This document shows positions 15,665 through 24,184 of a DNA stretch of 33,088 bases, piece after piece (position 1 is the stretch's first letter; every line of letters starts with the position of its first letter). The position numbers and the translations under genes were made by a program. This DNA is from Acidaminococcaceae bacterium. Lineage in GTDB: Bacteria > Bacillota > Negativicutes > Acidaminococcales > Acidaminococcaceae. The notes beneath the pieces are model-generated. The model saw only the letters and a list, made by a program, of their open reading frames with translations. It made no database searches and was not told the DNA's origin. Location of the stretch: the NCBI GenBank assembly GCA_017554485.1, contig JAFZIG010000104.1:1-33088 (forward strand). The letters run 5' to 3'.

Positions 15665-16444
15665 TTATACACTTCCCAGAGGACTTTTCCCCGGCAGGCC
15701 GGCCTTACGGGGATAAGCAGGTGGCGTATCTTTGATTTTCCGAATCACGATGATAGCCCGTCCGTCATTCAGGCCGGGCAATTCTACTTCTTTGATTGAT
15801 GTCACACTGCCGCCTAAGATTCGAACCGCATTCTCCGCTTCCGCAATTTCTTCTCGATATTTGCTTCCCTTTAACGCAACAAAAAATCCGCCTTTTTTTA
15901 CCAGCGGCAGACAATACTCCGCTAAAACGGAAAGCCGGGCCACCGCCCTGCTGACGGCCACGTCAAACTGTCCCCTCAGTTTTTTATTCCTGCCCGCGTC
16001 TTCCGCGCGCATGTGTTCAAAGCTTACCTCCGGCAGTTGCAGTTGCTTCACCGCTGCCTGTAAAAACTTCAGCCTTTTTTCCAGGGAATCCAGTAATGCA
16101 ACTTTAATGGAAGGATCGTAAATGAGCAGCGGTATGCCGGGAAATCCGGCGCCCGTTCCCACATCAATCAGTCTCTTCCCTTTCATCAGCTTTTCGTCAT
16201 AACACAACAGCGAATCGATAAAATGTTTCACCGCTACTTCTTCCGGCGATGTCAGGGCGGTAAGATTCATCACTTTGTTCGTTTCCGTCAGCAGTTCGAA
16301 ATAAACGCTAAACTGCAGCAGCTGCAGTGGCTGTAACGATATTCCGGCAAGGGCACACTGTTTTTCCAGTATAGCGGCACATCGCTTCGCGTCTTCCGAA
16401 AGGACAATATCCTTTGTTGCAGGTATATCAGCTAAAAGGCTCAT
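15665..16444 (-). CDS. rsmG: 16S rRNA (guanine-527-N7)-methyltransferase RsmG
   Basis: A 259-aa SAM-dependent methyltransferase that makes m7G527 in 16S rRNA; loss of it gives low-level streptomycin resistance in other bacteria. Family blocks seen are TETNKVMNLTAL (about 53-64), the SAM-binding motif DVGTGAGFPGIPL (94-106), and AVSRAVARLSVLAEYCLPL with LPGLNDGRAIIVIRKI near the end. It has about 20 extra residues at each end compared with a typical 210-240-aa RsmG. Its ATG overlaps the mnmG stop codon by 4 bases (ATGA), so the two are translationally coupled. Confidence 0.97.
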   Translation of the reverse strand: MSLLADIPATKDIVLSEDAKRCAAILEKQCALAGISLQPLQLLQFSVYFELLTETNKVMNLTALTSPEEVAVKHFIDSLLCYDEKLMKGKRLIDVGTGAGFPGIPLLIYDPSIKVALLDSLEKRLKFLQAAVKQLQLPEVSFEHMRAEDAGRNKKLRGQFDVAVSRAVARLSVLAEYCLPLVKKGGFFVALKGSKYREEIAEAENAVRILGGSVTSIKEVELPGLNDGRAIIVIRKIKDTPPAYPRKAGLPGKSPLGSV

Positions 16445-18327
16445 TTCTTTTCCGCCTCCTGACGGCGCTGCACTTCCAGAGCAATCATCAGCACGCCGAT
16501 ATCGGCCGGCGACACTCCTGAAATCCGGGAAGCCTGTCCCAGGGAATCGGGACGTACCTTATCCAGTTTTTCCGCCGCTTCGTTTGACAACTCCTTCAGC
16601 GCGAAGTAATCAATGGAAGCCGGGATTTTTTTATTCTCCAGACGCAGCGCCTTTTCCACGGCCTGTTTTTGTTTTAAAATGTAACCTTCGTATTTACACT
16701 GGATCTCCGCCTGTTCTTTTACTACAGAAGAAATCTCCGGCGCGCCGAAAAACGCCTGCAGTTTATCGTAGGACATTTCGCTGCGTTTCAGCAAGGTTGC
16801 CAGGTTCTCCCCTTTTTTCAGAGGCACGCTGCCGGCGGAAATCAATTTAGCGTTAGTTTCTTCCGTAGGAGAAACCGTGGTGGTTTCCAGGTAATGCATT
16901 ACCCTTTCGATTTCCGACCGTTTTTTCGTAAACTTTTCCCAGCGCTCGTCCGTAACCAGCCCGATGCCACGGCCTTTGTCCGTCAGCCTCAGGTCGCCGT
17001 TATCCTGCCGCAGCAGCAGGCGGTATTCCGCCCGGGAAGTCATCATCCGGTAGGGTTCGTTGGTACCTTTTGTAACCAGATCGTCAATCAGCACGCCGAT
17101 ATAGGCTTCATTCCGCCCCAGTACCAGGGGCAGTTTTCCCTTTAGCCGCTGCACGGCGTTAATCCCGGCGATGAGCCCCTGTCCGGCCGCTTCTTCATAG
17201 CCGCTGGTACCGTTGGACTGTCCGGCGGAAAAGAATCCTTTTATCCTTTTATGTTCCAGGGAAGATTTTAACTGCAGGGGATCCAGACAGTCATAATCAA
17301 TGGCATATCCGGGACGCATCATCTTTACATGCTCCAGCCCCGGTATGGTCTGCATGAACTGCACCTGCACATCCGCAGGCAATGCGGAGGACATCCCTTG
17401 CACATACATTTCATTGGTATTCAGCCCTTCCGGCTCGATGAACAGCTGATGACGCTCTTTATCCTTAAAACGGATGATCTTCGATTCGATGGACGGGCAA
17501 TATCTCGGCCCGATGCCTTCCACCAGCCCGTTGAACATACCGGACCGCACCAGATTATCTTTGATGATCTGATGGGTAACGGGAGAGGTATAGGTCAGCC
17601 AGCAGGGAACCTGTTCCCGGTGAGTTATATTACTAATGTAGGAAAAATTATGCAGCTCCCGGTCTCCTTCCTGAATCTGCATTTTGGAAAAATCAAGACT
17701 GCGCCGGTCTACCCGGGCGGGCGTGCCCGTTTTGAAACGGGTCAGCTCTATCCCCGCTTCCAACAGCGACGCAGACAATTTATTTGCGCTGCGCAGTCCG
17801 TTGGGACCGGATTCATAATTCACGCTGCCGAAGACGATCTTGCTGCGCAGATAGGTGCCGGTACATAAGATCACGGTGTTAGTTTCGAAAACTTCTCCTG
17901 TTTCCGCTTCCACTCCCACTACTTCGTCGTTGCGTACCAGCAGCTTGTCGATCATCAGCTGCTTTACATCCAGATTTTCCTGGTTTTCCACCACTTTTTT
18001 CATAATGGTGTGGTAAAAGGGTTTATCAGCCTGGGCCCGCAGGGAATGGACTGCGTAGCCTTTTCCCGTGTTCAGCATGCGCATCTGGATGCAGGCTTCG
18101 TCGGCACTGATGGCCATCTGCCCGCCCAGCGCGTCGATCTCCCCTACCAGCTGCCCTTTGGCGCTGCCCCCCACCGAAGGATTGCAGGGCATCAGGGCAA
18201 TGTTATCCAAAGAAAGCGTTGCCAGCAGCGTTTTATAACCCAGCCGGGCCGCTGCAAGCGCCGCTTCGATTCCTGCGTGTCCCCCGCCTATTACAACCAC
18301 ATCATATGCATCTACAATGATACCCAT
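16441..18327 (-). CDS. mnmG: tRNA uridine-5-carboxymethylaminomethyl modification enzyme MnmG (GidA)
   Basis: A 628-aa FAD protein that, with MnmE, places the cmnm5 group on the wobble uridine of several tRNAs. The FAD-binding GGGHAGIEA is at 14-22, followed by CNPSVGGSAKGQLV. The family motif around YCPSIESKIIRFKDKERHQLF is present, and the helical C-terminal domain ends near SGVSPADIGVLMIALEVQRRQ. The ATG at 18327 follows the mnmE stop by 6 bp with only a weak ribosome site, suggesting coupling. It overlaps rsmG by 4 bases. Confidence 0.98.
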   Translation of the reverse strand: MGIIVDAYDVVVIGGGHAGIEAALAAARLGYKTLLATLSLDNIALMPCNPSVGGSAKGQLVGEIDALGGQMAISADEACIQMRMLNTGKGYAVHSLRAQADKPFYHTIMKKVVENQENLDVKQLMIDKLLVRNDEVVGVEAETGEVFETNTVILCTGTYLRSKIVFGSVNYESGPNGLRSANKLSASLLEAGIELTRFKTGTPARVDRRSLDFSKMQIQEGDRELHNFSYISNITHREQVPCWLTYTSPVTHQIIKDNLVRSGMFNGLVEGIGPRYCPSIESKIIRFKDKERHQLFIEPEGLNTNEMYVQGMSSALPADVQVQFMQTIPGLEHVKMMRPGYAIDYDCLDPLQLKSSLEHKRIKGFFSAGQSNGTSGYEEAAGQGLIAGINAVQRLKGKLPLVLGRNEAYIGVLIDDLVTKGTNEPYRMMTSRAEYRLLLRQDNGDLRLTDKGRGIGLVTDERWEKFTKKRSEIERVMHYLETTTVSPTEETNAKLISAGSVPLKKGENLATLLKRSEMSYDKLQAFFGAPEISSVVKEQAEIQCKYEGYILKQKQAVEKALRLENKKIPASIDYFALKELSNEAAEKLDKVRPDSLGQASRISGVSPADIGVLMIALEVQRRQEAEKK

Positions 18328-18333
18328 CTTTTC

Positions 18334-19716
18334 TCACTTTCCCACACAGAAACGGGCAAAAATCTCATTGATAATTTCATCCCGAACGGTTTCCCCGGTA
18401 ATCTCCCCCATCAATGACAGGGCCCGATCCACATCAATGGTCAGACAGTCATAGGGAAGCCTGTTTTCCGCTGCTTTCACTGCATCGGCCAGGCTTTCAT
18501 CCGCCTGCCGCAGCAGATTGATCTGCCGCTCATTCTGGATGTATATCTCTTCATCCGCCTGCCGGCTGCTTCCGTAAACGTACTCTTTCAGCCATTTTTC
18601 CAGCAGTTCAATACCTTCGCCGGTCTTTGCGGAAACTTCAATGATATTCTCCCGCGGAAACCGTTCCGCCAGCGTTTGGGTAATGATACTTTCCGCAAGA
18701 TCGACTTTATTTACCACGAAAACAGCATTTTTCCCTTTCACCGCTGTCAGGATTGCCTCGTCGTCCGGAGTTAACGGCTGGGTTCCATCTAATACCGCAA
18801 GAATTAGTTCCGCCTTATCCAGAAAGGCGCGGCTGCGTTCCACGCCCAGCTTTTCCACAAAATCTTCCGTATCACGGATACCCGCGGTATCTGCCAGCAA
18901 GACAGGGACGCCCCCGATAACGAGCTGTTCCTCGATTACGTCCCGCGTCGTCCCTTCGTATTCGGAAACCAGCGCCCTGTCTTCTTTCAACAGCGTATTC
19001 AGCAAGCTGGATTTACCGACGTTGGGACGCCCGATGATAGCCGTCCGCAACCCTTCTTTTAAAATTTTACCGGTATGGGCCCCCTCCAGCAGGGCGGCAA
19101 CTTCTTCTTTCGCCTTATAAATGGATTCTTTGACCTCTTTGTAGGTAACGTCTTCTATATCTTCTTCCGGATAATCGATGACCGCTTCCAGATGGACGAT
19201 CACGTCTCGCAGCCTGCGGCGGACTTCCTTCAGTTTCCGGGAAAGGAATCCTTCCTGCTGCTGTACCGCAATCTTTAGCGCCGCAGTGCTTTTGGAATTG
19301 ATGATGTCCATCACGGATTCCGCCTGGACAAGATCGATTCTGCCGTTTAAAAAGGCCCGTTTCGTGAACTCCCCCGGTTCGGCGGGACGCGCCCCGTAAT
19401 AAAAGGTCAGCGATAAAATCTGACGGAGACTCTGCATGCCTCCGTGGCACTGGATTTCCACTACATCTTCCGCTGTATAGGACCGGGGGCCTTTCATATA
19501 TACCGTCAGTACCTCGTCGATATCCTTCCCTTCCCTGTCCCTGATAAACCCGTAGACCATGGTATGGGGAGGATAGGTTTTTAGTTTTTTCCCCGATGCG
19601 GCAAAAAACATCTGCTCCCCTATCCGCAGCGCATCCGGCCCGCTGATTCTCACAATGCCGATGGCGGCGCTTCCCGGCGCTGTCGTAATGGCACTGATCG
19701 TATCTTCCTTAATCAT
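18334..19716 (-). CDS. mnmE: tRNA modification GTPase MnmE (TrmE)
   Basis: A 460-aa GTPase, partner of MnmG in wobble-uridine modification. It has an N-terminal formyl-THF-binding domain (TISAITTAPGSAAIGIVRISG), a helical domain, and an inserted G domain with G1 GRPNVGKSS (about 229-237), G3 DTAG (276-279) and NKVD. The C terminus FCVGK provides the conserved cysteine. The frame opens with GTG at 19725, but AAGGTG overlaps that codon and lies 6 nt before the ATG at 19716, so the ATG is preferred. Confidence 0.97.
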   Translation of the reverse strand: MIKEDTISAITTAPGSAAIGIVRISGPDALRIGEQMFFAASGKKLKTYPPHTMVYGFIRDREGKDIDEVLTVYMKGPRSYTAEDVVEIQCHGGMQSLRQILSLTFYYGARPAEPGEFTKRAFLNGRIDLVQAESVMDIINSKSTAALKIAVQQQEGFLSRKLKEVRRRLRDVIVHLEAVIDYPEEDIEDVTYKEVKESIYKAKEEVAALLEGAHTGKILKEGLRTAIIGRPNVGKSSLLNTLLKEDRALVSEYEGTTRDVIEEQLVIGGVPVLLADTAGIRDTEDFVEKLGVERSRAFLDKAELILAVLDGTQPLTPDDEAILTAVKGKNAVFVVNKVDLAESIITQTLAERFPRENIIEVSAKTGEGIELLEKWLKEYVYGSSRQADEEIYIQNERQINLLRQADESLADAVKAAENRLPYDCLTIDVDRALSLMGEITGETVRDEIINEIFARFCVGK

Positions 19717-19738
19717 ACTTTTCACCTTATAACAAAAT

Positions 19739-19768
19739 AAACCCGGGCAGATAATCTACACCGGGTTT
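19739..19768. terminator. Terminator between jag and mnmE
   Basis: AAACCCGG (19739-19746) pairs with CCGGGTTT (19761-19768). On the minus strand the stem is followed by TTTATTTTGTT, placing it as the end of the rpmH-side unit (rnpA-yidD-yidC-jag). The plus strand has an even longer T-rich tail (TTTTTTGTTTT), so the element could act in both directions. Confidence 0.8.
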
Positions 19769-19779
19769 TTTGTTTTAAC

Positions 19780-20757
19780 TTATTTTTTAAGTTCAATAAC
19801 AACCTTACGGAACGGTTCGCTTCCTTCGCTCAGGGTCGTAATTTTGTTATCGTTCTGCAACGCGGTGTGGATTATTTTCCTTTCATGGGGATTCATGGGT
19901 TCCAACACGATGCGTTCTCCGCTTTTCTTTACCTTTTCGGCCAAGCGTTTCGCCAGACGGGTCAGTGTTTCCGCCCTGCGGTCACGGTAATTTTCCACAT
20001 CAATCACAATGTGGACTCTGTTTTCCGTATTTTTATTGGCAACCAGATTCGTCAGATATTGTAGAGAATCCAGTGTCTGGCCGTGTTTGCCTATCAGAAT
20101 ACCCATATCGTCGCCATGAAGTTTTAATACTACACAACCGTCTCTCTTATTGACAAATTTTTCCATGACAACTTCAATCTGCATTGCCTTGAAAATCTTT
20201 GCCAGGAATTCTTTTGCTTCTTCAACAACTGCGTCATCCACTACAAAGTCTTTTGTGTTTTCACTTACAGCACGCTTGCTTTTACGTTCTGCCAGTGTGT
20301 TTTTAACAGCAGCGGATACGGCGCTGGCGGTTTCCACTTTTTCATTTACCGCATTCTTGACTTTGTCTCCGCTTTCTTTTACAGAGTCAACGGTGTCATT
20401 CCATTTTTCTTTTACCCTGTTATTAAAAGCTTTCTGTCTTTCATCCAGCTCGTCAGCCTTTTCCCCTACTTTACGTAATACAGCTCCGGCTGATTCGGTA
20501 GTCTTCTCTCCTAAAGAAACAACTTTATCTTTAAATGTTTCTTCAACAGGAGAATCCTCCTTATTCTCTGCTTTCAAAGAAATCGTATCTGCTTTCGGTG
20601 TCACCAGGATTTTAGCTTCTTTTTTCCCAAAACCCAAAAAACCTTTTTTGGGCTCCACAAGAACAGTATAGTCTACTTCCTCTTTGGTAAGGTTCAATTC
20701 TTTTAACGCGGCTTCCAACGCTTCTTCAACGGTCTTGCCTACAGATTCTACGTTCAT
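19780..20757 (-). CDS. khpB: RNA-binding protein KhpB (Jag/EloR), with long helical linker
   Basis: A 325-aa protein with an N-terminal Jag_N domain (1-57, including KKGFLGFGKKEAKI), then a long charged linker (about 60-170) rich in Lys, Glu and Ala with amphipathic helical periodicity. A KH domain follows (GxxG in LIGKHGQTLDSLQYL, 221-235). The C-terminal R3H domain has the Arg-x3-His motif within NPHERKIIHTAL (R293, H297). Family members bind RNA with KhpA and control cell elongation in pneumococcus. It follows yidC by 34 bp, the usual neighbour, and ends at the terminator above. The linker is longer than in Bacillus-type Jag. Confidence 0.95.
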   Translation of the reverse strand: MNVESVGKTVEEALEAALKELNLTKEEVDYTVLVEPKKGFLGFGKKEAKILVTPKADTISLKAENKEDSPVEETFKDKVVSLGEKTTESAGAVLRKVGEKADELDERQKAFNNRVKEKWNDTVDSVKESGDKVKNAVNEKVETASAVSAAVKNTLAERKSKRAVSENTKDFVVDDAVVEEAKEFLAKIFKAMQIEVVMEKFVNKRDGCVVLKLHGDDMGILIGKHGQTLDSLQYLTNLVANKNTENRVHIVIDVENYRDRRAETLTRLAKRLAEKVKKSGERIVLEPMNPHERKIIHTALQNDNKITTLSEGSEPFRKVVIELKK

Positions 20758-20791
20758 TTTTAACTCCTTATTTTAAAACCCCTTAAATGGC

Positions 20792-21511
20792 TTATCTTTT
20801 GTTATCCATCTGTTTGTTGATATACGCCTGCTGGGCAATCTGCATAATGTTCATCACAATCCAGTAGATGACTAAAGCGGAAGGGAAACTTAAACTCCAA
20901 AAACCGATTAACAAAGGCATAAAATATGTCATCATCTGCCCCTGCATCATTCCCATCACGCCGTCCTGCTGTTTGTCATTGGGATTCTTTTTAGGCATGG
21001 TCTGCTTGGCCTGGATATACGTGGTAAAAGCAGATAAAAGAGGTAATACAAAAGCTAACATATATTGAGGATCTGTAAAAGAAAGACCTTCAATTATTTC
21101 ATTCGTTGACTTACTGATTTCCTCTATCCACAAAAAACTGCCAAGTGCTTCATGATGTTCTTTTAACCCCCGGATACCGTAATAAATACCGAACAGGATT
21201 GGCATCTGGATCAATAACGGCAGGCAACCGGCCATCGGATTCACTTTTTCTTCCTTGTACAACTTGGCCAGTTCCTGATTTAACCTTGTAGGATCATTTT
21301 TGTATTTTTTCCGGATTTCATCCATCTTGGGCTGGATTTTCATCATCGCCCTGGTAGACTCAATCTGTTTTTTCGTCAGAGGGAACAGGATTATTTTAAT
21401 GATAATGGTCATCAGTACGATGGCCAGACCGAAACTCGGGTAACCAATGCTTCCCAGAAGATGATAGATAGCCTGGATAATCTGAATGATCAGATTAGAA
21501 ATAAAGTCCAA
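20792..21511 (-). CDS. yidC: Membrane protein insertase YidC
   Basis: A 239-aa Oxa1/YidC/Alb3 protein that inserts and folds inner-membrane proteins. The conserved core begins IGYPSFGLAIVLMTIIIKIILFPLT, and the hairpin loop (QPKMDEIRKKYKNDPTRLNQEL) leads to NPMAGCLPLLIQMPILFGIYYG. It has no signal-peptide lipobox and no large periplasmic P1 domain, so it is the short Gram-positive-like form. The start codon is TTG at 21511 with AAAGGAG 7 nt upstream; no ATG or GTG fits better. It lies between yidD and jag, as in most Firmicutes. Confidence 0.96.
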   Translation of the reverse strand: MDFISNLIIQIIQAIYHLLGSIGYPSFGLAIVLMTIIIKIILFPLTKKQIESTRAMMKIQPKMDEIRKKYKNDPTRLNQELAKLYKEEKVNPMAGCLPLLIQMPILFGIYYGIRGLKEHHEALGSFLWIEEISKSTNEIIEGLSFTDPQYMLAFVLPLLSAFTTYIQAKQTMPKKNPNDKQQDGVMGMMQGQMMTYFMPLLIGFWSLSFPSALVIYWIVMNIMQIAQQAYINKQMDNKR

Positions 21512-21538
21512 TTTTTCACTCCTTTAATGTCACATGTG

Positions 21539-21772
21539 TCATTTAACAGGATCATATCCCCCGTCATGCCAGGGATGGCAGCGGCAGATTCGTTTGACCG
21601 CCATCCAGCAGCCTTTGATTATCCCTTTTTTCTCAATGGCTTCAATGGCATACTGGGAACAGGTAGGATAATATCTGCAGTTATTTCCTAACATCGGGGA
21701 TATGCATAACTGGTAAAAACGAATCAGGATAATCATGATTTTTTTGATAAAATTTACAATATTTTTTTCCAT
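21539..21772 (-). CDS. yidD: Membrane protein insertion efficiency factor YidD
   Basis: A 77-aa member of the YidD (DUF37) family. It has an N-terminal amphipathic helix, then the conserved block [20 protein letters not shown] followed by SQYAIEA, and the C-terminal [14 protein letters not shown]. Family members assist YidC-dependent insertion. It begins 5 bp after the rnpA stop codon and precedes yidC by 27 bp, the standard order. Confidence 0.97.
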   Translation of the reverse strand: MEKNIVNFIKKIMIILIRFYQLCISPMLGNNCRYYPTCSQYAIEAIEKKGIIKGCWMAVKRICRCHPWHDGGYDPVK

Positions 21773-21777
21773 TATAA

Positions 21778-22134
21778 TTATTCCTGCTGCAGCAACGCTG
21801 CCCGCTTTGCCAGTCTTAAGAAAACCCTTTCATACGTTTTGAAATCTGCCTGCGCCAGCCGCTTACGGGCTACCCAAATCACTTTGAAATTGCTTTTCAA
21901 TTCCCCTTTATGCATGCGAAAGACTTCGCGCATCATCCGTTTAATATGATTGCGAATAACGGCGTTGCCTACTTTCTTACCCACAGCGAAACCTATTTTA
22001 ATTTTTTCATTCTCACCGGGCAATACATAGAAAACAGATAAGCCGTCCACCACAGAATGTCCTTTTTCATACACATTCTGAAACTCTTTCCTTGCTTTGA
22101 TTTTATTGGATTTGGGAAAAGTGAATTCTTTCAT
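21778..22134 (-). CDS. rnpA: Ribonuclease P protein component
   Basis: A 118-aa basic protein that binds RNase P RNA and helps process pre-tRNA. The RNR signature appears as [16 protein letters not shown], and the N-terminal block is [17 protein letters not shown]. The frame is open to an ATG at 22173, but that start lies inside the terminator hairpin 22163-22188 and adds 13 unrelated residues. The ATG at 22134 with AGGAG 10 nt upstream gives the normal length and is chosen. Confidence 0.96.
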   Translation of the reverse strand: MKEFTFPKSNKIKARKEFQNVYEKGHSVVDGLSVFYVLPGENEKIKIGFAVGKKVGNAVIRNHIKRMMREVFRMHKGELKSNFKVIWVARKRLAQADFKTYERVFLRLAKRAALLQQE

Positions 22135-22162
22135 TGCGTCAATACTCCTGTCTACATGGAAA

Positions 22163-22188
22163 AAATAGGCCACTTACGCGGCCTATTT
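22163..22188 (-). terminator. Terminator-like hairpin between rpmH and rnpA
   Basis: On the minus strand AAATAGGCC (22188-22180) pairs with GGCCTATTT (22171-22163), a perfect 9-bp stem with an 8-nt loop and a run of six T residues at its 3' side. It should lower transcription of rnpA relative to rpmH. Confidence 0.85.
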
Positions 22189-22197
22189 ATTCTAAAG

Positions 22198-22332
22198 TTA
22201 TGCAGACAATTTCTTTCTGCCCTTTAAGCGTCTTCTTTTCAGAACCTGGCGGCCACCCAGTGTAGCCATTCTTTTCCGGAAACCGTGTGTTCTTTTTCTT
22301 CTCAGGTTATTGGGCTGGAATGTACGTTTCAC
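22198..22332 (-). CDS. rpmH: 50S ribosomal protein L34
   Basis: A 44-aa very basic protein read by hand from the minus strand. It starts [20 protein letters not shown] and continues with [20 protein letters not shown], ending KLSA, a full-length L34. The start codon is GTG at 22332, with AAGGAGG 8 nt upstream. It is the first gene on the minus side of the dnaA divergence, with a consensus promoter at 22403-22431 and a hairpin after its stop. Confidence 0.98.
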   Translation of the reverse strand: MKRTFQPNNLRRKRTHGFRKRMATLGGRQVLKRRRLKGRKKLSA

Positions 22333-22402
22333 AGTGCTTACCTCCTTCATTCCATGGTCTTATCAATCTCTATATGAATGATTTCAATTGATAGCTGACA
22401 GA

Positions 22403-22431
22403 ATTATACTAAAAAGCCCTTACAGTGTCAA
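22403..22431 (-). promoter_or_regulatory. Consensus promoter of rpmH
   Basis: On the minus strand a perfect TTGACA (22431-22426), a 17-bp spacer and a perfect TATAAT (22408-22403). The leader before the rpmH GTG is about 65 nt. Confidence 0.93.
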
Positions 22432-22471
22432 GGATTTAACAATATTTCACAAATTTAATTATTTTCTACCC

Positions 22472-22480
22472 TGTGGATAA
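22472..22480 (-). promoter_or_regulatory. DnaA box in the rpmH-dnaA spacer
   Basis: TGTGGATAA is a perfect DnaA box (TTATCCACA on the minus strand), 62 bp before the dnaA ATG. It is the only perfect box in this 210-bp spacer, so it more likely serves dnaA autoregulation than unwinding. No strong -10/-35 pair for dnaA was recognised; TAAAAT near 22505 is a weak -10 candidate. Confidence 0.85.
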
Positions 22481-22542
22481 CTTTCATTTTTGTCGTTTTT
22501 GTGGTAAAATAAAGAGTAAATTTTAAAGAAAGGAAAAGCTTC

Positions 22543-23904
22543 ATGGAAACGTATGATTTATCGATAATCTGGGACCGGCTGACAGAGAAATTAAGCCACG
22601 CTACCAGTGAATCTAATATGGATATGTATATCCGTCAAATCACTCCTGTTAAACTGGAAAACAATGTAGTTACCTGCACTGTGCCAAGCACTACTCTCTG
22701 CTCTGCTGTCCAGCAAAATTTTTTGTCTCTCATTTTGGCTGCGCTGAGTGAAATTACCGAAAATAACAACATTAGTGTGGATCTTAAGGTTGAAAATCAG
22801 AATAACCTTAACATTGCCAGAGAAAATTACAAGGTTAACTCTCTTTTTGCAGAAGAAGAAAAAACAAAAGATGCCATTTATGAAAGCAATATAAATAAAA
22901 AACAGCGTTTTGATAATTTTGTAGTAGGAAATTCCAACCGTTTTGCAACAGCAGCAGCCCAGGCGGTCGCCAATGATCCCGGTAATACGTATAATCCCTT
23001 ATTTATTTACGGTAATTCAGGTTTGGGAAAAACACACCTGATGCATGCCATCGGCAATGCGATTCTGGAAGCGAATCCCAATGCTAAAGTCAAATATGTT
23101 ACCAGTGAAACCTTTACCAATGAGATCATTAACGCTATTCAAAACCACACGGTTAAAGATTTTCAGGAAAAATATCGTACAATTGATTGTCTCATCATCG
23201 ATGATATCCAGTTTTTGGAAAACAAAGAAAGAACACAGGAAGAATTTTTCCATACATTTAATGCATTAAAAGAATCTAATAAGCAGATTGTAATTTCCTG
23301 TGACCGTAATCCCCAAAATATGGATAAACTGGAAGAGCGGCTGCGTTCCCGTTTTGCCAGCGGCCTTACGGTAGATATCCAGCCTCCCGATTTGGAAACC
23401 CGAATTGCCATTATACGCAAAAAAGCAGAAACAGAAAATGTAAATATGCCCAATGATGTAATCCAGACGGTAGCTACCAGTATTGATAACAACATCCGTA
23501 TGATTGAAGGCGCTTTCAACCGTATTGTAGCTTATGCAAGCATTATGCACCTTCCCATAGACATGAAAGTTACAGAAACAGTACTCAAGGATTTTGCTAT
23601 CAACACACGCCAGAACATCACACTTGAAAAAATTACCAGCCATATCTGTAAATATTACGGCCTGCAAAGCGATGACTTAATAGGCAAAAAAAGGCCTAAA
23701 AACATAGTTATGCCAAGACAGATCGCCATGTACCTGTGCAGAATCATGACAGATGCGTCCCTTCCCAAAATAGGCCTTTATTTCGGCGGCAGAGATCATA
23801 CAACTGTTATCCATGCCTACGAAAAAATAGATAAAATACGAAAAGAAGACAGAAGCTTTGACAGTCTGATGCAGCAGTTTGAAGAACAGATACGTTCTAA
23901 TTGA
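22543..23904 (+). CDS. dnaA: Chromosomal replication initiator protein DnaA
   Basis: A 453-aa AAA+ initiator. Domain I (about 1-80) contacts helicase or regulators, and domain II is a short variable linker (about 85-118). Domain III carries Walker A GNSGLGKTH (157-165) and Walker B IIDDIQF (218-224). Domain IV ends with the DnaA-box-recognition signature GGRDHTTVIHA (415-425). The ATG at 22543 is preceded by AAAGGA. It is the first gene on the plus strand and diverges from rpmH. Its coding sequence is noticeably more A/T-rich than the genes left of rpmH. Confidence 0.99.
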   Translation: METYDLSIIWDRLTEKLSHATSESNMDMYIRQITPVKLENNVVTCTVPSTTLCSAVQQNFLSLILAALSEITENNNISVDLKVENQNNLNIARENYKVNSLFAEEEKTKDAIYESNINKKQRFDNFVVGNSNRFATAAAQAVANDPGNTYNPLFIYGNSGLGKTHLMHAIGNAILEANPNAKVKYVTSETFTNEIINAIQNHTVKDFQEKYRTIDCLIIDDIQFLENKERTQEEFFHTFNALKESNKQIVISCDRNPQNMDKLEERLRSRFASGLTVDIQPPDLETRIAIIRKKAETENVNMPNDVIQTVATSIDNNIRMIEGAFNRIVAYASIMHLPIDMKVTETVLKDFAINTRQNITLEKITSHICKYYGLQSDDLIGKKRPKNIVMPRQIAMYLCRIMTDASLPKIGLYFGGRDHTTVIHAYEKIDKIRKEDRSFDSLMQQFEEQIRSN

Positions 23905-23949
23905 TTTTATATCAGATTTTCATTTATTTTATTATCACTGAGTTGTTAC

Positions 23950-24163
23950 TGTGAAAAAGTATGTCAATAATCTGTTACCGGAATGTGAAAAACTGTGAAT
24001 AACTTTTTTTGTTGTTGATATTGTGTATAATCTTATACACATAATAAACAGGTTATTCACAGTAAAGAATACGATTAAAAACCATATATCCTGCACTTTT
24101 CCACATAACACACAGCGTTTACTATTACGATAAAAATTAATAAATATATTTAAAAAAATAAAA
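23950..24163 (+). other. Predicted oriC: DnaA-box cluster plus A/T-rich unwinding region
   Basis: The 280-bp dnaA-dnaN spacer holds four perfect TTATNCACA boxes: 23994-24002 (minus), 24022-24030 (minus), 24033-24041 (plus) and 24053-24061 (plus). Single-mismatch boxes occur at 23950-23958, 23984-23992 and 24097-24105. The inner pair forms TGTGTATAAtcTTATACACA, and the outer pair forms a surrounding CTGTGAATAAC/GTTATTCACAG inverted repeat. A stretch of 34 bases with only A and T follows at 24130-24163, a good candidate for the DNA unwinding element, just before dnaN. Gene orientation also switches here. Confidence 0.9.
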
Positions 24164-24184
24164 GAAAGAAAGGAATGTGAACAA

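Noticed and set aside
22480..22542. dnaA promoter with TAAAAT as -10
   Set aside because: No acceptable -35 was found at 16-18 bp, so only mentioned as weak in the DnaA-box entry.
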